Shown one piece after another: positions 53,568 through 62,639 of a stretch of 64,000 nucleotides of DNA (positions are counted from its first letter, which is position 1; every line of letters begins with the position of its first letter). Source of the stretch: Spirosoma oryzicola (GTDB lineage: Bacteria > Bacteroidota > Bacteroidia > Cytophagales > Spirosomataceae); contig NZ_CP089538.1 of assembly GCF_021233055.1 (NCBI RefSeq), positions 353,501 through 417,500 of the forward strand, written 5' to 3'. The notes beneath the pieces are model-generated. The model saw only the letters and a list, made by a program, of their open reading frames with translations. It did no database searches and was not told the DNA's origin. A program made the translations under genes and the position numbers.

Positions 53568-53623
53568 CTCTCTGTATTTACTCCAAAATTCGAATTGAAA
53601 AGGTGGTCTATTTATTAAATTTC

Positions 53624-53654
53624 TTCTTTCTGCTTAGACTATAGACAGAAAGAA
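53624..53654. repeat. Small inverted repeat between ftsK and lolA
   Basis: TTCTTTCTG (53624-53632) and CAGAAAGAA (53646-53654) are exactly complementary with a 13-base loop. No T-run. Confidence 0.5.
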
Positions 53655-53694
53655 TAGTTTAACACAATTGTTTACTAGTGAGCTTATTAACGAC

Positions 53695-56328
53695 TTATTC
53701 TCCTTTTAGTCGTTTCAGCGTTTCTTCCAATAGCTGTAAGTCCTGAACCAACACATCGCGGGCTTTACTTCCCTCAAAAGGCCCAACGATTCGAGCGGCC
53801 TCCAATTGGTCAATAAGCCGGCCCGCGCGATTATAACCAAGCTTAAGCTTCCGTTGAATAAGCGATGTACTTCCCTGCTGATGAATCACAATAAGCCGGG
53901 CTGCTTCGTCGAACATTGGATCACGATTGTCAAGGTCCACGTCTTTTTCTTCACCCTGACCACCCTCATCACCGACAAATTCGGGCAGTGCGTAGGCATC
54001 GTCGTAACCGCGCTGGTTGCCCACAAAGTCACACAGATCTTCAATTTCGTTCGTGTCCACGAATGGGCACTGTAAACGGATAAGGTCTGAGTTGGACGAT
54101 AGCAGCATATCGCCCATACCCACGAGCTGTTCGGCTCCACCCGTGTCCAGAATGGTTCGTGAGTCGATCTTCGACGTTACTTTAAATGACAGACGGGCGG
54201 GGAAATTGGCTTTTATCAATCCGGTAATAACGTTCACGGATGGCCGTTGCGTAGCGACAACCAGATGGATACCGATGGCCCGCGCTAGCTGAGCCAGCCG
54301 GGCAATAGGCTGTTCTACTTCTTTTCCAGCGGTCATCATCAAATCGGCCAACTCGTCGATGATCAGCACGATGTACGGTAGATACCGGTGCCCTTTTTCC
54401 GGGTTCAATCGACGCTTTGTGAACTTGGCGTTGTATTCTTTCAGGTTACGGCAACCCGCGTCTTTAAGCAGGTTGTACCGATTGTCCATCTCGATGCAAA
54501 GCGAGTTGAGCGTGTTGACCACCTTTTTCGTATCCGTGATAATCGGCTCTTCCGAATCGGGTAGCTTGGCCAGAAAATGCCGTTCCAGCTTGTTGAACAA
54601 GGTCAACTCCACCTTTTTGGGGTCTACCAGCACCAGCTTTAGTTGCGACGGATGTTTCTTGTAGATCAGCGACGTAAGCAGGACGTTCAGACCTACCGAT
54701 TTCCCCTGACCCGTAGCACCCGCCATTAGTAAGTGCGGCATTTTTGCCAGATCGGCTACGTAAATCTCGTTGGATATGGTCTTACCCAACACAACCGGCA
54801 AATCAAATTTGCTGCTGGCAAAAACGTCGCTCGTAATCACCGAGCGCATCGAGACCATCTCCCGGTTCTTGTTGGGCACCTCGATACCGATTGTTCCCAT
54901 ACCTGGCATCGGGGCAATGATGCGGATACCCAACGCCGACAGGCTAAGGGCAATATCGTCTTCGAGACTTTTGATTTTTGAAATACGAACGCCTTTGGCC
55001 GGTACAATCTCGTACAGCGTAACCGTTGGCCCGATAGACGCCTGAATCGAATCGATTTCGATCCCAAAATTGCGTAAAGTCGTTTCAATCCGCTCTTTAT
55101 TCGCGGTCAGCTCGTCGTCAGAAACCTGTGCCTTTCGATTGTTTTGATAATCGGTGAGTAGCTCGTTGGTTGGATATTGGTACTGCGGCAAATCGAGGGT
55201 TGAGTCGTACAAGCCGTGAGTCGCTACCAAGTCATTTTCATCGAATGCATCAGGTTCGAAGGTAGGCGCAGGCGTTGCGCTCAGCTCCGAGGGCTCGGCG
55301 TCCGCTGAATCGTCGGTAACGGATTCGCGGTTTTTGATCGTCAGCGTAACGCCAGTTGTTTTGGCAATGACTTCGGGCAGCGAAGCCGAAACGGTTTCCT
55401 GAACATTATCGTCGATTGCCGGCTCAACCGGCTTAACGGGTACAACTTCAGGTTCCTTCTCAACGAAGTGATTAGGTGTTGCAACGGGAACTGTGTTGAC
55501 AGGAACCGGCTCTTCTTCCTCCTCGTTGTCTTCCTCGATTTCACTTTCTTCGTAAGACTGCAAGGTGGCGTCAGGCCGTTTAGGGGATTTGGAACGTAGG
55601 CTTCCGGCCAGATCGGGCGCTGACAAACTAGGTAGTTTAATGTTTCTAACGTCGAAGAAGTAAACGACGAATAGAAACAGAGAAAAGGCGATGAAAGCTA
55701 AGTTTCCCCAGCCGAATAAGCTGTAAAGCGTCACGTTGAATTCGTAGCCAAGCCCTCCGCACCACACGCTGGCTGTTTCGGCAGAATCCGTAGCAAGAAC
55801 AATATAACCGGCTAATAAACTAGCCCAAACCGCCAGGAAGAGCAGACCTGCGGTTGCACGGCTCAACGGAAACAGTTCACGGCCAAGCGTAAGTTTGTAG
55901 CCGGCTAAGAACATAATCATCGGCAACGCCAGTGCACCAACTCCAAACCAGCGAAACACGAAGACGTGGGCTACGAAAGCACCGACCAGCCCAACCCAGT
56001 TGCGGGTTTCGGTGCCTGACTCGGCTAACGGTTCCGAAAAAGCCGATCCGACCACACTTTGATCTGCGTGCCCGGTCGTCATGTACGAAATGAAGGCAAT
56101 GAACAGACCAATCGATAGCAGCATCAGCAAAACGCCTAAGGTAAGCGCCGATCGTTGATCGCTGAACCAACGATCCAGTGAGGCTCCCCAGTTCAAGGAT
56201 GGTCTTTTCTCCCGCAACGGACCCGCCGAAACGGCCTCGCGATTAGGGCGGGGCGTGTTCTGACGGTTACGGTCTGGCTGTGGTTGACGAACTGAATTTT
56301 GGCGAGATGATGTCGTTGGTTGTGCCAT
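53695..56328 (-). CDS. ftsK: FtsK/SpoIIIE-type DNA translocase
   Basis: An 877-residue protein that pumps chromosomal DNA through the septum. The start is ATG 56328; the longer frame from 56430 adds 34 poor residues. Helices for membrane anchoring lie near 65-210, a long acidic linker follows (about 225-400), then the beta-domain and motor: Walker A GATGQGKSVG near 538, LVDPKKVEL, Walker B IVLIIDELADLMM near 655, and the winged-helix gamma domain (about 800-865), which reads KOPS-like DNA. A hairpin lies in the spacer to lolA. Confidence 0.96.
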   Translation of the reverse strand: MAQPTTSSRQNSVRQPQPDRNRQNTPRPNREAVSAGPLREKRPSLNWGASLDRWFSDQRSALTLGVLLMLLSIGLFIAFISYMTTGHADQSVVGSAFSEPLAESGTETRNWVGLVGAFVAHVFVFRWFGVGALALPMIMFLAGYKLTLGRELFPLSRATAGLLFLAVWASLLAGYIVLATDSAETASVWCGGLGYEFNVTLYSLFGWGNLAFIAFSLFLFVVYFFDVRNIKLPSLSAPDLAGSLRSKSPKRPDATLQSYEESEIEEDNEEEEEPVPVNTVPVATPNHFVEKEPEVVPVKPVEPAIDDNVQETVSASLPEVIAKTTGVTLTIKNRESVTDDSADAEPSELSATPAPTFEPDAFDENDLVATHGLYDSTLDLPQYQYPTNELLTDYQNNRKAQVSDDELTANKERIETTLRNFGIEIDSIQASIGPTVTLYEIVPAKGVRISKIKSLEDDIALSLSALGIRIIAPMPGMGTIGIEVPNKNREMVSMRSVITSDVFASSKFDLPVVLGKTISNEIYVADLAKMPHLLMAGATGQGKSVGLNVLLTSLIYKKHPSQLKLVLVDPKKVELTLFNKLERHFLAKLPDSEEPIITDTKKVVNTLNSLCIEMDNRYNLLKDAGCRNLKEYNAKFTKRRLNPEKGHRYLPYIVLIIDELADLMMTAGKEVEQPIARLAQLARAIGIHLVVATQRPSVNVITGLIKANFPARLSFKVTSKIDSRTILDTGGAEQLVGMGDMLLSSNSDLIRLQCPFVDTNEIEDLCDFVGNQRGYDDAYALPEFVGDEGGQGEEKDVDLDNRDPMFDEAARLIVIHQQGSTSLIQRKLKLGYNRAGRLIDQLEAARIVGPFEGSKARDVLVQDLQLLEETLKRLKGE

Positions 56329-56447
56329 GCGTTGAGATAAAGCTGTAGCGGCAGTGGTAAATTTCCCATTTTTTGGCGAAAATCCGCGCACAAAAACGTA
56401 GATTTCGGGTAAACTGTGGGAACGGGCCAAGGTCGTCTAGTATACGG

Positions 56448-57521
56448 CTAGGCAGTCGGTAGGGGCGAGGTTACCACGTCCTTCAATAGGGCCCTGTTGA
56501 TGCGCTTTGCCAGTCCTGGCCCTTCGTAGATGAAGCTGGTATAAACCTGAATCAAACTCGCTCCCGCTTGGAGTTTTTCCTGCGCATCTTCGGGGGAGAA
56601 GATACCACCAACCCCAACGATTGGAAACGCCCCGCCCGACTGCTGGTGCAGGTAACGAATCACCTCCGTCGAACGCTCGCGCAAGGGGCGTCCGCTCACA
56701 CCACCAGCACCGATCTGGGAGACGGTGGCTGAGTCTGTTCGTAAACCGTCGCGGCTTATCGTCGTGTTGGTTGCAATGACGCCTGCGATGCCGGTATCGC
56801 TGACGATGGCGATGATATCGTCCAACTGCCCGTTGGTTAAATCGGGCGCTATTTTCAATAAAATCGGCTTAGGAGTGGCCCGTTGACGATTTTCGGTTTG
56901 TAAAGCGGTCAGCAAACGGGTTAGGGGTTCCCGTTCCTGAAGGTCGCGCAGCCCCGGTGTGTTGGGCGAGCTAACGTTAACTACGAAGTAATCGACCGCA
57001 TCAAACAACTCACGGAAACTGATAAGGTAATCGTTCAGCGCACTTTCGTTCGGGGTATCTTTATTCTTACCGATGTTGCCGCCAATAATCACGTTGCGTC
57101 CGCCCCGGTTTTTGGCGAAGTGACGCAATCGTCCACCCGCCGGTCCTGCTCCTTTATTGTTGAAACCCATTCGGTTAATCAAGCCACCATCGGCTTTTAA
57201 CCGAAACAGACGGGGGCGGGGATTTCCCGGTTGCGGGCGTGGGGTTACGGTGCCAATCTCAACGAAACCAAAACCCAGGTCACTCAACTCGCTGACCAGT
57301 TCGGCGTTTTTGTCGAACCCGGCTGCCATTCCAACCGGATTTGGAAACGTAAGTCCGAAAACGGTACGGTTTAAACGTTGATCCTCAATGACGAATAATC
57401 TGCGGCAAACGGCGGATACACCGGGAAGGGCTAGGCCAAATTTAAGCACCGTTGTAACGGCATGATGAATCGTTTCCGCATCGAAACGGAACAGCAAGGG
57501 CAGAATAATGCGCTTATACAT
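56448..57521 (-). CDS. pyrD: Dihydroorotate dehydrogenase (quinone), class 2
   Basis: A 357-residue FMN enzyme of pyrimidine synthesis, associated with the membrane through its N-terminal helices ([20 protein letters not shown]). The family motifs [16 protein letters not shown] near residues 60-75, [11 protein letters not shown] near 116-126, [14 protein letters not shown] with catalytic Ser near 183-196, and the C-terminal [11 protein letters not shown] near 308-318 are present. I use ATG 57521; a TTG at 57548 adds nine residues. The -7 box lies only five bases upstream of the ATG. Confidence 0.97.
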   Translation of the reverse strand: MYKRIILPLLFRFDAETIHHAVTTVLKFGLALPGVSAVCRRLFVIEDQRLNRTVFGLTFPNPVGMAAGFDKNAELVSELSDLGFGFVEIGTVTPRPQPGNPRPRLFRLKADGGLINRMGFNNKGAGPAGGRLRHFAKNRGGRNVIIGGNIGKNKDTPNESALNDYLISFRELFDAVDYFVVNVSSPNTPGLRDLQEREPLTRLLTALQTENRQRATPKPILLKIAPDLTNGQLDDIIAIVSDTGIAGVIATNTTISRDGLRTDSATVSQIGAGGVSGRPLRERSTEVIRYLHQQSGGAFPIVGVGGIFSPEDAQEKLQAGASLIQVYTSFIYEGPGLAKRINRALLKDVVTSPLPTA

Positions 57522-57526
57522 GGCAG

Positions 57527-57534
57527 CAAAGGTA
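57527..57534 (-). promoter_or_regulatory. -7 box directly before pyrD
   Basis: TACCTTTG on the minus strand matches TAnnTTTG; its last base is at 57527 and the ATG begins at 57521. A transcript from here would be leaderless. There is no TTG at the usual distance. Confidence 0.45.
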
Positions 57535-57572
57535 CGGTCTTGGCGCAAGAAGGCCGCTACGGTCCACTAAGT

Positions 57573-58445
57573 TTACCCAAATAAGTCGGAAGAAAGGTAG
57601 CGGTCGCCCCGGTCGCAGATAATGCAGACAATAACCCCTGAATCCAGCTCCTGGGCTAACTGCTGGGCAGCCCATACGGCACCACCGCTGCTCATACCCG
57701 CGAAAACACCTTCTACGCTCGCCAGCTTCCGCGTTTGCTGAGTAGCATCATCGGCTGATACGTCAATGACGCGGTCTACTCGTTGCGGTTCAAAAATCTT
57801 GGGCAGGTATTCGACGGGCCATTTCCGAATGCCTGGAATCGACGAGCCATCCGTTGGCTGGCAACCGACGATCTGTATAGCCGGATTTTGCTCTTTCAAA
57901 TAACGGGAGGTTCCCATGATCGTACCTGTGGTTCCCATCGACGAAACAAAGTGAGTAATCTGCCCGTCTGTATCGCGCCAGATTTCCGGTCCGGTGGTTC
58001 GGTAGTGCGCTAAGTAATTATCGGGGTTAGTAAACTGATTAAGCATCAGATAACCTCCTTTTTTGACCTGGTCTTCGGCGTAATCGCGGGCTCCTTCAAT
58101 GGTTTCGGTCAAGATCACTTTTGCACCGAATGCTTCCATGGTCAGTACCCGCTCCCGCGTAGAGTTTTCGGGCATGACCAACTCAATATCTATGTCGTAA
58201 AGTCGGGCAATCATGGCTAAAGCAATGCCGGTGTTACCACTGGTCGCTTCGATAAGCTTCATGCCCGGTTTTAATTCGCCACGAGATAACGCGCCCTGAA
58301 TCATGCTGGCAGCAGCTCTGTCTTTCACACTACCACCGGGGTTCGTGCCTTCGAGCTTACCATACAATCGAACGTTGGGATTAGGGTTCAGGCGATTCAA
58401 TTCTATCAACGGCGTATTGCCGACTAAATCAAGCAGGGTTGCCAT
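57573..58445 (-). CDS. cysM: Cysteine synthase B
   Basis: A 290-residue PLP enzyme that joins O-acetylserine with sulfide or thiosulfate to make cysteine. The PLP lysine is Lys41 in GGSVKDRAA. ATSGNTGIALA near residues 67-77 binds the substrate carboxylate, and SMGTTGTIMGTSRYL near 169-183 binds the PLP phosphate. Length (290) and the IWRDTDGQ pattern fit CysM more than CysK. It starts at ATG 58445, 24 bases upstream of the pyrD TTG. Confidence 0.93.
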   Translation of the reverse strand: MATLLDLVGNTPLIELNRLNPNPNVRLYGKLEGTNPGGSVKDRAAASMIQGALSRGELKPGMKLIEATSGNTGIALAMIARLYDIDIELVMPENSTRERVLTMEAFGAKVILTETIEGARDYAEDQVKKGGYLMLNQFTNPDNYLAHYRTTGPEIWRDTDGQITHFVSSMGTTGTIMGTSRYLKEQNPAIQIVGCQPTDGSSIPGIRKWPVEYLPKIFEPQRVDRVIDVSADDATQQTRKLASVEGVFAGMSSGGAVWAAQQLAQELDSGVIVCIICDRGDRYLSSDLFG

Positions 58446-58709
58446 GCCAATACATCTGGAATAAACTATGTCGATTTAAGGTCAAATGGATTCAATAAGT
58501 TCGCATGGCGGTTTTTTCTCCCGGATGTGACGCAATTTTTTTAGAAATGGTATTATCCAAACTTTTCATATGATTCAAATTTTTTTGCGGGTTAATGAAT
58601 TGATAATGAATTTTTTGTATAATTGAACACGCTTACTCTATGGAGCATATTTATGTATGTGGAAGTAGGCAGGCAGTTTACTTATTCACACCATTAAAAT
58701 AGATTGATT

Positions 58710-59150
58710 ATGAAAGCCGCTTTGCTTCAAGAGCCGCTATCCAGCGCCTATGTCGAACAAATTGCTCTCCAGTTCGACATGCCCGATCTCGTTTTACCAT
58801 TCTGGGGTTACCGCAAAAAGATGCCGATGCATCAAATTGTTCGGCTGGAAGGAGAAGGTAATTACACCCTCTTTCACTTCTCGGATGGTAGCCAGCTCAT
58901 GGTTTCGCTGACGCTTAAAAAAATGGAGAGTCGGTTGTCATCAAAGGTCTTTGTCCGACCGCACAAAAAAAATATTATCAATCTGCTGTATCTGGAAGGT
59001 GTTTATCCGGAGACCGTTCAGCCGAAACGACCACAACTGAGTGTTGGTTTGGTCAATGGTCATCGGATAGAAGTATCGCGCCGGAAAGCCAGCCAGTTCA
59101 TCAAACAAGTGAAAGGATTTCAGGAGGAAATTCAGTCCTTAAATAGTTAG
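58710..59150 (+). CDS. LytTR-domain DNA-binding protein without a receiver domain
   Basis: A 146-residue protein starting at ATG 58710 (a TTG at 58704 adds two residues). The LytTR fold covers about 30-140: MHQIVRLEGEGNYTLFHFSDG (near 45-64), LKKMESRL and FVRPHKKNIINLLYLEGV (near 91-108). The N-terminal 30 residues are short, so no phospho-receiver is present and the signal input is unknown. It is followed by a strong terminator and is monocistronic. Confidence 0.88.
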   Translation: MKAALLQEPLSSAYVEQIALQFDMPDLVLPFWGYRKKMPMHQIVRLEGEGNYTLFHFSDGSQLMVSLTLKKMESRLSSKVFVRPHKKNIINLLYLEGVYPETVQPKRPQLSVGLVNGHRIEVSRRKASQFIKQVKGFQEEIQSLNS

Positions 59151-59160
59151 CCTCAGTCAC

Positions 59161-59198
59161 AAAAGCGGCCCCTGGGTAATTCTCAGGGGCCGCTTTTT
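59161..59198 (+). terminator. Terminator after the LytTR gene
   Basis: Perfect 14-base arms AAAAGCGGCCCCTG (59161-59174) and CAGGGGCCGCTTTT (59184-59197), followed by T. It serves the LytTR gene and may stop fadD transcripts from the right as well. Confidence 0.85.
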
Positions 59199-59244
59199 GT
59201 CGATTAGCACAGGACCTTTTGAATGGGTTTCTGCCTGAGTTTGG

Positions 59245-60951
59245 CTATTTACCTTTTATTTTTGCTAGCTCTTCATCCCGTAGCGGCCGGCGCAGAATTT
59301 TGCCCACGTTCGACTTAGGCAATTCGGTTCGAAACTCGATCAATTTTGGAATTTTATAAGGCGTCAGATTTTCGCGGCAGAAAGCTTTGATGGTCTCATC
59401 TGTCAAGGCGGGGTCCTTCTTCACCACAAAAACCTTAACAATCTCGGTCGACTTCTCGTTGGGAACGCCAATGCAGGCAACTTCAAGAACGCCGGGGCAC
59501 TGCGAAACGACATCTTCGATTTCGTTCGGGTAGACATTGAAACCTGATACCAGAATCATGTCTTTTTTACGGTCAACGATTTTGAAATAACCGTCTTCGT
59601 TCATTACGCCAATGTCTCCCGTTTTGAACCAGTTTCCTAACATAACCTGAGCCGTCTCTTCGGGACGGTTGTAGTAGCCCGTAAATACTTGAGGGCCGAA
59701 AGCGGCAATTTCACCAGCTTCGCCCAGGGGTGCATCGGTACCGTCTTCACGAATGATTTTCATTTGGGTGCTGGGCCACGGAATACCAATCGTTCCAACG
59801 CGGATCCCCTCACCTACAGGATTAGACGATAATACAGGAGAAGTTTCGGTAAGTCCGTAACCTTCGCAGGGGGTATTACCCGTAAGTTTGGCCCACCGTT
59901 CGGCTACGGATGTCTGTAAAGCCATACCGCCCGCCGAGGTTACTCGCAAACCACTAAAATCGACTTCGCCGATTCGGGGGTGGTTCAAAAGTCCATTGTA
60001 AAGGGTGTTAACACCGGTGAAAGCCGATACCTTGTATTTTTTCAGATCGTCGATAAAGGCGTTGAGATCACGCGGGTTCGTGATCAGCAAGTTCATGCAA
60101 CCGCTTCTCAGCGCCGATAGCGCATTCGTCGTCAGGGCGTAGACATGGTAGAGGGGTAAGGCGGCCACAAAAATGCCTTGGCCTTCTGGTATGCCCGCCG
60201 GTCGAATCCAGGCGTGCTGACCCTCGACATTGGCAATCATATTTCGCTGCGTGAGCATAGCCCCTTTTGAAACGCCCGTGGTTCCTCCCGTGTACTGAAC
60301 AAAGGCGAGGTCGCTGCTTTTAATATCCACAGGCTGGAAGCTGTGACGACTGCCCCGGCTCAGCGCATCGTTGAACGAAATGGCATTGGGCAGTTTATAC
60401 GGGGGAACCAGCTTCTTAACGTAGTTGACAACCGCATTGACAATTTGCTTTTTGGGAAAGCCCAGCAAGTCGCCTAGTTGTGTTACAATGACGTGCTGAA
60501 TGTCGGTTTTATCGAGAATCTTTTCCAGGTTGGCCGCAAAGTTCGCCACAATCACAACGGCCTTGGCACCAGAATCCTTAAACTGGTGCTGCATTTCACG
60601 CGGGGTGTACAAAGGATTCGTGTTAACTACTGCCAGCCCAGCGCGTAACGCCCCAAACATGGCAATTGGATATTGCAAAACGTTTGGCATCTGAATGGCC
60701 AGCCGATCTCCTTTTTTAAGACCCAGATCATGCTGTAAAAAGGACGCAAACTGTTTTGAAAGACGGTCCAGCTCGCCATACGTGATCTGCTTACCCATGC
60801 AGGCGTAAGCGGGTCGATCACTGAATCGTTGACAACCTTCCTCGATCAAAGCTGCCAGAGACGGGTAAGCATCCGGATTTATTTCGTGGGGAACACCTTT
60901 GGGATAAAAGCGTAGCCAAGGATATGTCTGATTCGTTGTGGGCGTGTCCAT
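59245..60951 (-). CDS. fadD: Long-chain-fatty-acid--CoA ligase
   Basis: A 568-residue AMP-forming acyl-CoA synthetase that activates fatty acids with ATP and CoA. The P-loop YTGGTTGVSKGAM (near residues 217-229), GYGLTETSP (near 367-375), the FTGYYNRPEET stretch and TGDIGVMNEDGYF followed by DRKKDMILVSGFNVYP (near 447-475) are all present, ending in a C-terminal lysine in SNVGKILRR. Start ATG 60951. It converges with the LytTR gene. Confidence 0.95.
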   Translation of the reverse strand: MDTPTTNQTYPWLRFYPKGVPHEINPDAYPSLAALIEEGCQRFSDRPAYACMGKQITYGELDRLSKQFASFLQHDLGLKKGDRLAIQMPNVLQYPIAMFGALRAGLAVVNTNPLYTPREMQHQFKDSGAKAVVIVANFAANLEKILDKTDIQHVIVTQLGDLLGFPKKQIVNAVVNYVKKLVPPYKLPNAISFNDALSRGSRHSFQPVDIKSSDLAFVQYTGGTTGVSKGAMLTQRNMIANVEGQHAWIRPAGIPEGQGIFVAALPLYHVYALTTNALSALRSGCMNLLITNPRDLNAFIDDLKKYKVSAFTGVNTLYNGLLNHPRIGEVDFSGLRVTSAGGMALQTSVAERWAKLTGNTPCEGYGLTETSPVLSSNPVGEGIRVGTIGIPWPSTQMKIIREDGTDAPLGEAGEIAAFGPQVFTGYYNRPEETAQVMLGNWFKTGDIGVMNEDGYFKIVDRKKDMILVSGFNVYPNEIEDVVSQCPGVLEVACIGVPNEKSTEIVKVFVVKKDPALTDETIKAFCRENLTPYKIPKLIEFRTELPKSNVGKILRRPLRDEELAKIKGK

Positions 60952-61232
60952 AAGAAAGATTTGGAGCTTTTCTAGTAAAAGTAAAATAAAATGAGGAAAG
61001 GTTGTGTTGCGCGAAGCAATTTATACGACGCTAAGCGGTACAAAAACAAAAACCACAGAATGGATCAGTGGTTTGGCGGTCCTGCTTCTGTTACGGCAAG
61101 GAAGCCTCTAATAAAGCTACTCATTGATGGAATAGCTTTATTGCTGTATGTTGATTTACATGAACAAACGCTCTCCTGTGTAATACGCTCTGGTAAGGGC
61201 AACGAGTGCGCTTCAATGAAAACGAGTGCGCT
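60952..61232. other. Gap of 281 bases with a hairpin and a 20-base tandem repeat
   Basis: No credible gene: an 82-codon frame from 60991 to 61239 is low in coding character and unlike any family. A hairpin AATAAAGCTA (61110-61119) / TAGCTTTATT (61133-61142) may end leftward transcripts from the gene at 61233. The exact tandem repeat at 61201-61240 overlaps that gene's end. Confidence 0.5.
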
Positions 61233-61240
61233 TCAATGAA
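61201..61240. repeat. Exact 20-base tandem duplication
   Basis: AACGAGTGCGCTTCAATGAA occurs twice head to tail at 61201-61220 and 61221-61240. The second copy contains the stop codon of the leftward gene (61233-61235). Confidence 0.9.
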
Positions 61241-62018
61241 ATAACTTACGCTTAAGCCGCTGCCAGCGAGAGGGTGTTTTAAGAATCGCGATGCCTCCAC
61301 CCGTAATGGCTACTGAAATAGGCCGACCATACGAATAGAGTAGTATATCGTTTAGTTCAATGACCGGGCTTGATGGTGACCCTTGAAACGTAGTTTGTCC
61401 GCGCCAAAAAGTTAAGGCATGTACATCAACCTTAAAAGCCGTAGTATCGATACGGGTAGTAATCGGCAGGCTGAAAGCACCCGTATCATCCGATTGCGTA
61501 ACCCATCGTTCTCCTGATCGAGAAACTGATACATAAGCTTCCGATACCGGTAAAAGAGTACCACTCGAATCATTCCGCATTATCCGTCCCCGAACGACCC
61601 ACTTTGTGCTTGGACCAAGTGTACTCCGGACGGGAATTGCCCTGATCGAAACAACCGGTTTTTCTGCCGCTTGGTATACGGTAGCGGGTTGCGAGAGAAT
61701 TCTACGTTGATTGACCTGCGCTCGGGCCGCTTGCCACCCAAACAAACTCATTGTCAACAGGCTAAGCCAATGCCGCCAAACGGGTCTAGCGCCCTTAGTA
61801 GCTGGTACTAATGGGCGGTTTAACTGGTCATCTCGAAAACGGCCGCAGTTTGTTGCCAAAGGTTTGCTCAGTAGCTTGATTAATTCCTGATCCGAAAAAG
61901 CCGTGTAGTCAACCACTAGTTTCTGGCAGCTTGCGCAAAATCGACCCCGCTCGTCTGGTTGCATTTCAGACCAACGTTCGTGACAAGGCTGTGGAATCTG
62001 GACGGAGAAGCTTGACAT
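61233..62018 (-). CDS. Cys-motif N-terminal domain, single membrane helix and carboxypeptidase-regulatory domain
   Basis: A 261-residue protein. Residues 1-70 form a conserved-looking Bacteroidota domain with Cys12, Cys28, Cys31 and Cys58 (PCHERW, FCASCQK, NCGRF), likely metal-binding and on the cytoplasmic side. One hydrophobic helix (about 82-98) follows, and residues 140-235 resemble a carboxypeptidase regulatory-like beta domain (VVRGRIMRNDSS ... SDDTGAFSLPI). This looks like a membrane protein with an outside CRD. Partners are unknown. Its 3' end overlaps a 20-base tandem repeat. Confidence 0.75.
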   Translation of the reverse strand: MSSFSVQIPQPCHERWSEMQPDERGRFCASCQKLVVDYTAFSDQELIKLLSKPLATNCGRFRDDQLNRPLVPATKGARPVWRHWLSLLTMSLFGWQAARAQVNQRRILSQPATVYQAAEKPVVSIRAIPVRSTLGPSTKWVVRGRIMRNDSSGTLLPVSEAYVSVSRSGERWVTQSDDTGAFSLPITTRIDTTAFKVDVHALTFWRGQTTFQGSPSSPVIELNDILLYSYGRPISVAITGGGIAILKTPSRWQRLKRKLFH

Positions 62019-62639
62019 GGTGTGTACCTTCGACTAGGACTTACTTAACCGGGAAGCATGACTATACTGAATCATCTATCGTTTAACAGGACCACCAGTT
62101 GTACAAATAAGAAGCCTGATGGTGTGTCGCTGTTTTAGCAATTCTAAAAGCGGTTGATACGCCCTGTATACTTCAAATAATGTGTACATCGGTAGGAGCC
62201 AGAATAGTGACCAACCAAACGAGGGTTCGAAATGTACTGTCTGAAAAGCCAGCTTTTACAGGCTTTCGCCATATACGATTTGGTAAGAACGCGTGAGCTT
62301 ATCTGCCATACTATTTATGGTAATATAAGCACAAATGAATGAGTGATAATTTTATATAAATACTTGTATAGTAAATAGAAAGTTGATTAATTAGTGCTAT
62401 TATAACAAATAGGTAAGTAGTAATGGCTCTTATTGTAGTAGGGAGATACTACTTGCAAGAAGCGTTGTTATTTATAACAAACAGATCTAGATAATTGTAA
62501 TTAAACAGAACCCTATGTCGATTTATATAGTCAACAACGTAAACGTGTCAACAATTAGTGCACCGTTAGGTCCGAGATCTGTGTTCACTAGTCTGTAATC
62601 CTTTTCGATTACCCAATTATCCACATTGCATTGTAGGTC
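62019..62639. other. Gene-free gap of 621 bases
   Basis: No credible ORF. The right half (about 62320-62520) is AT-rich. An 8-base inverted repeat AAGTAGTA/TACTACTT lies near 62410-62455. No exact TAnnTTTG box was found near either flanking start codon. Confidence 0.5.

Noticed and set aside
60991..61239. 82-codon frame in the gap after fadD
   Set aside because: No family resemblance, poor composition, and it runs through the 20-base tandem repeat.
61201..61240. Tandem repeat as a CRISPR
   Set aside because: Only two units with no spacer, and no cas gene is near.
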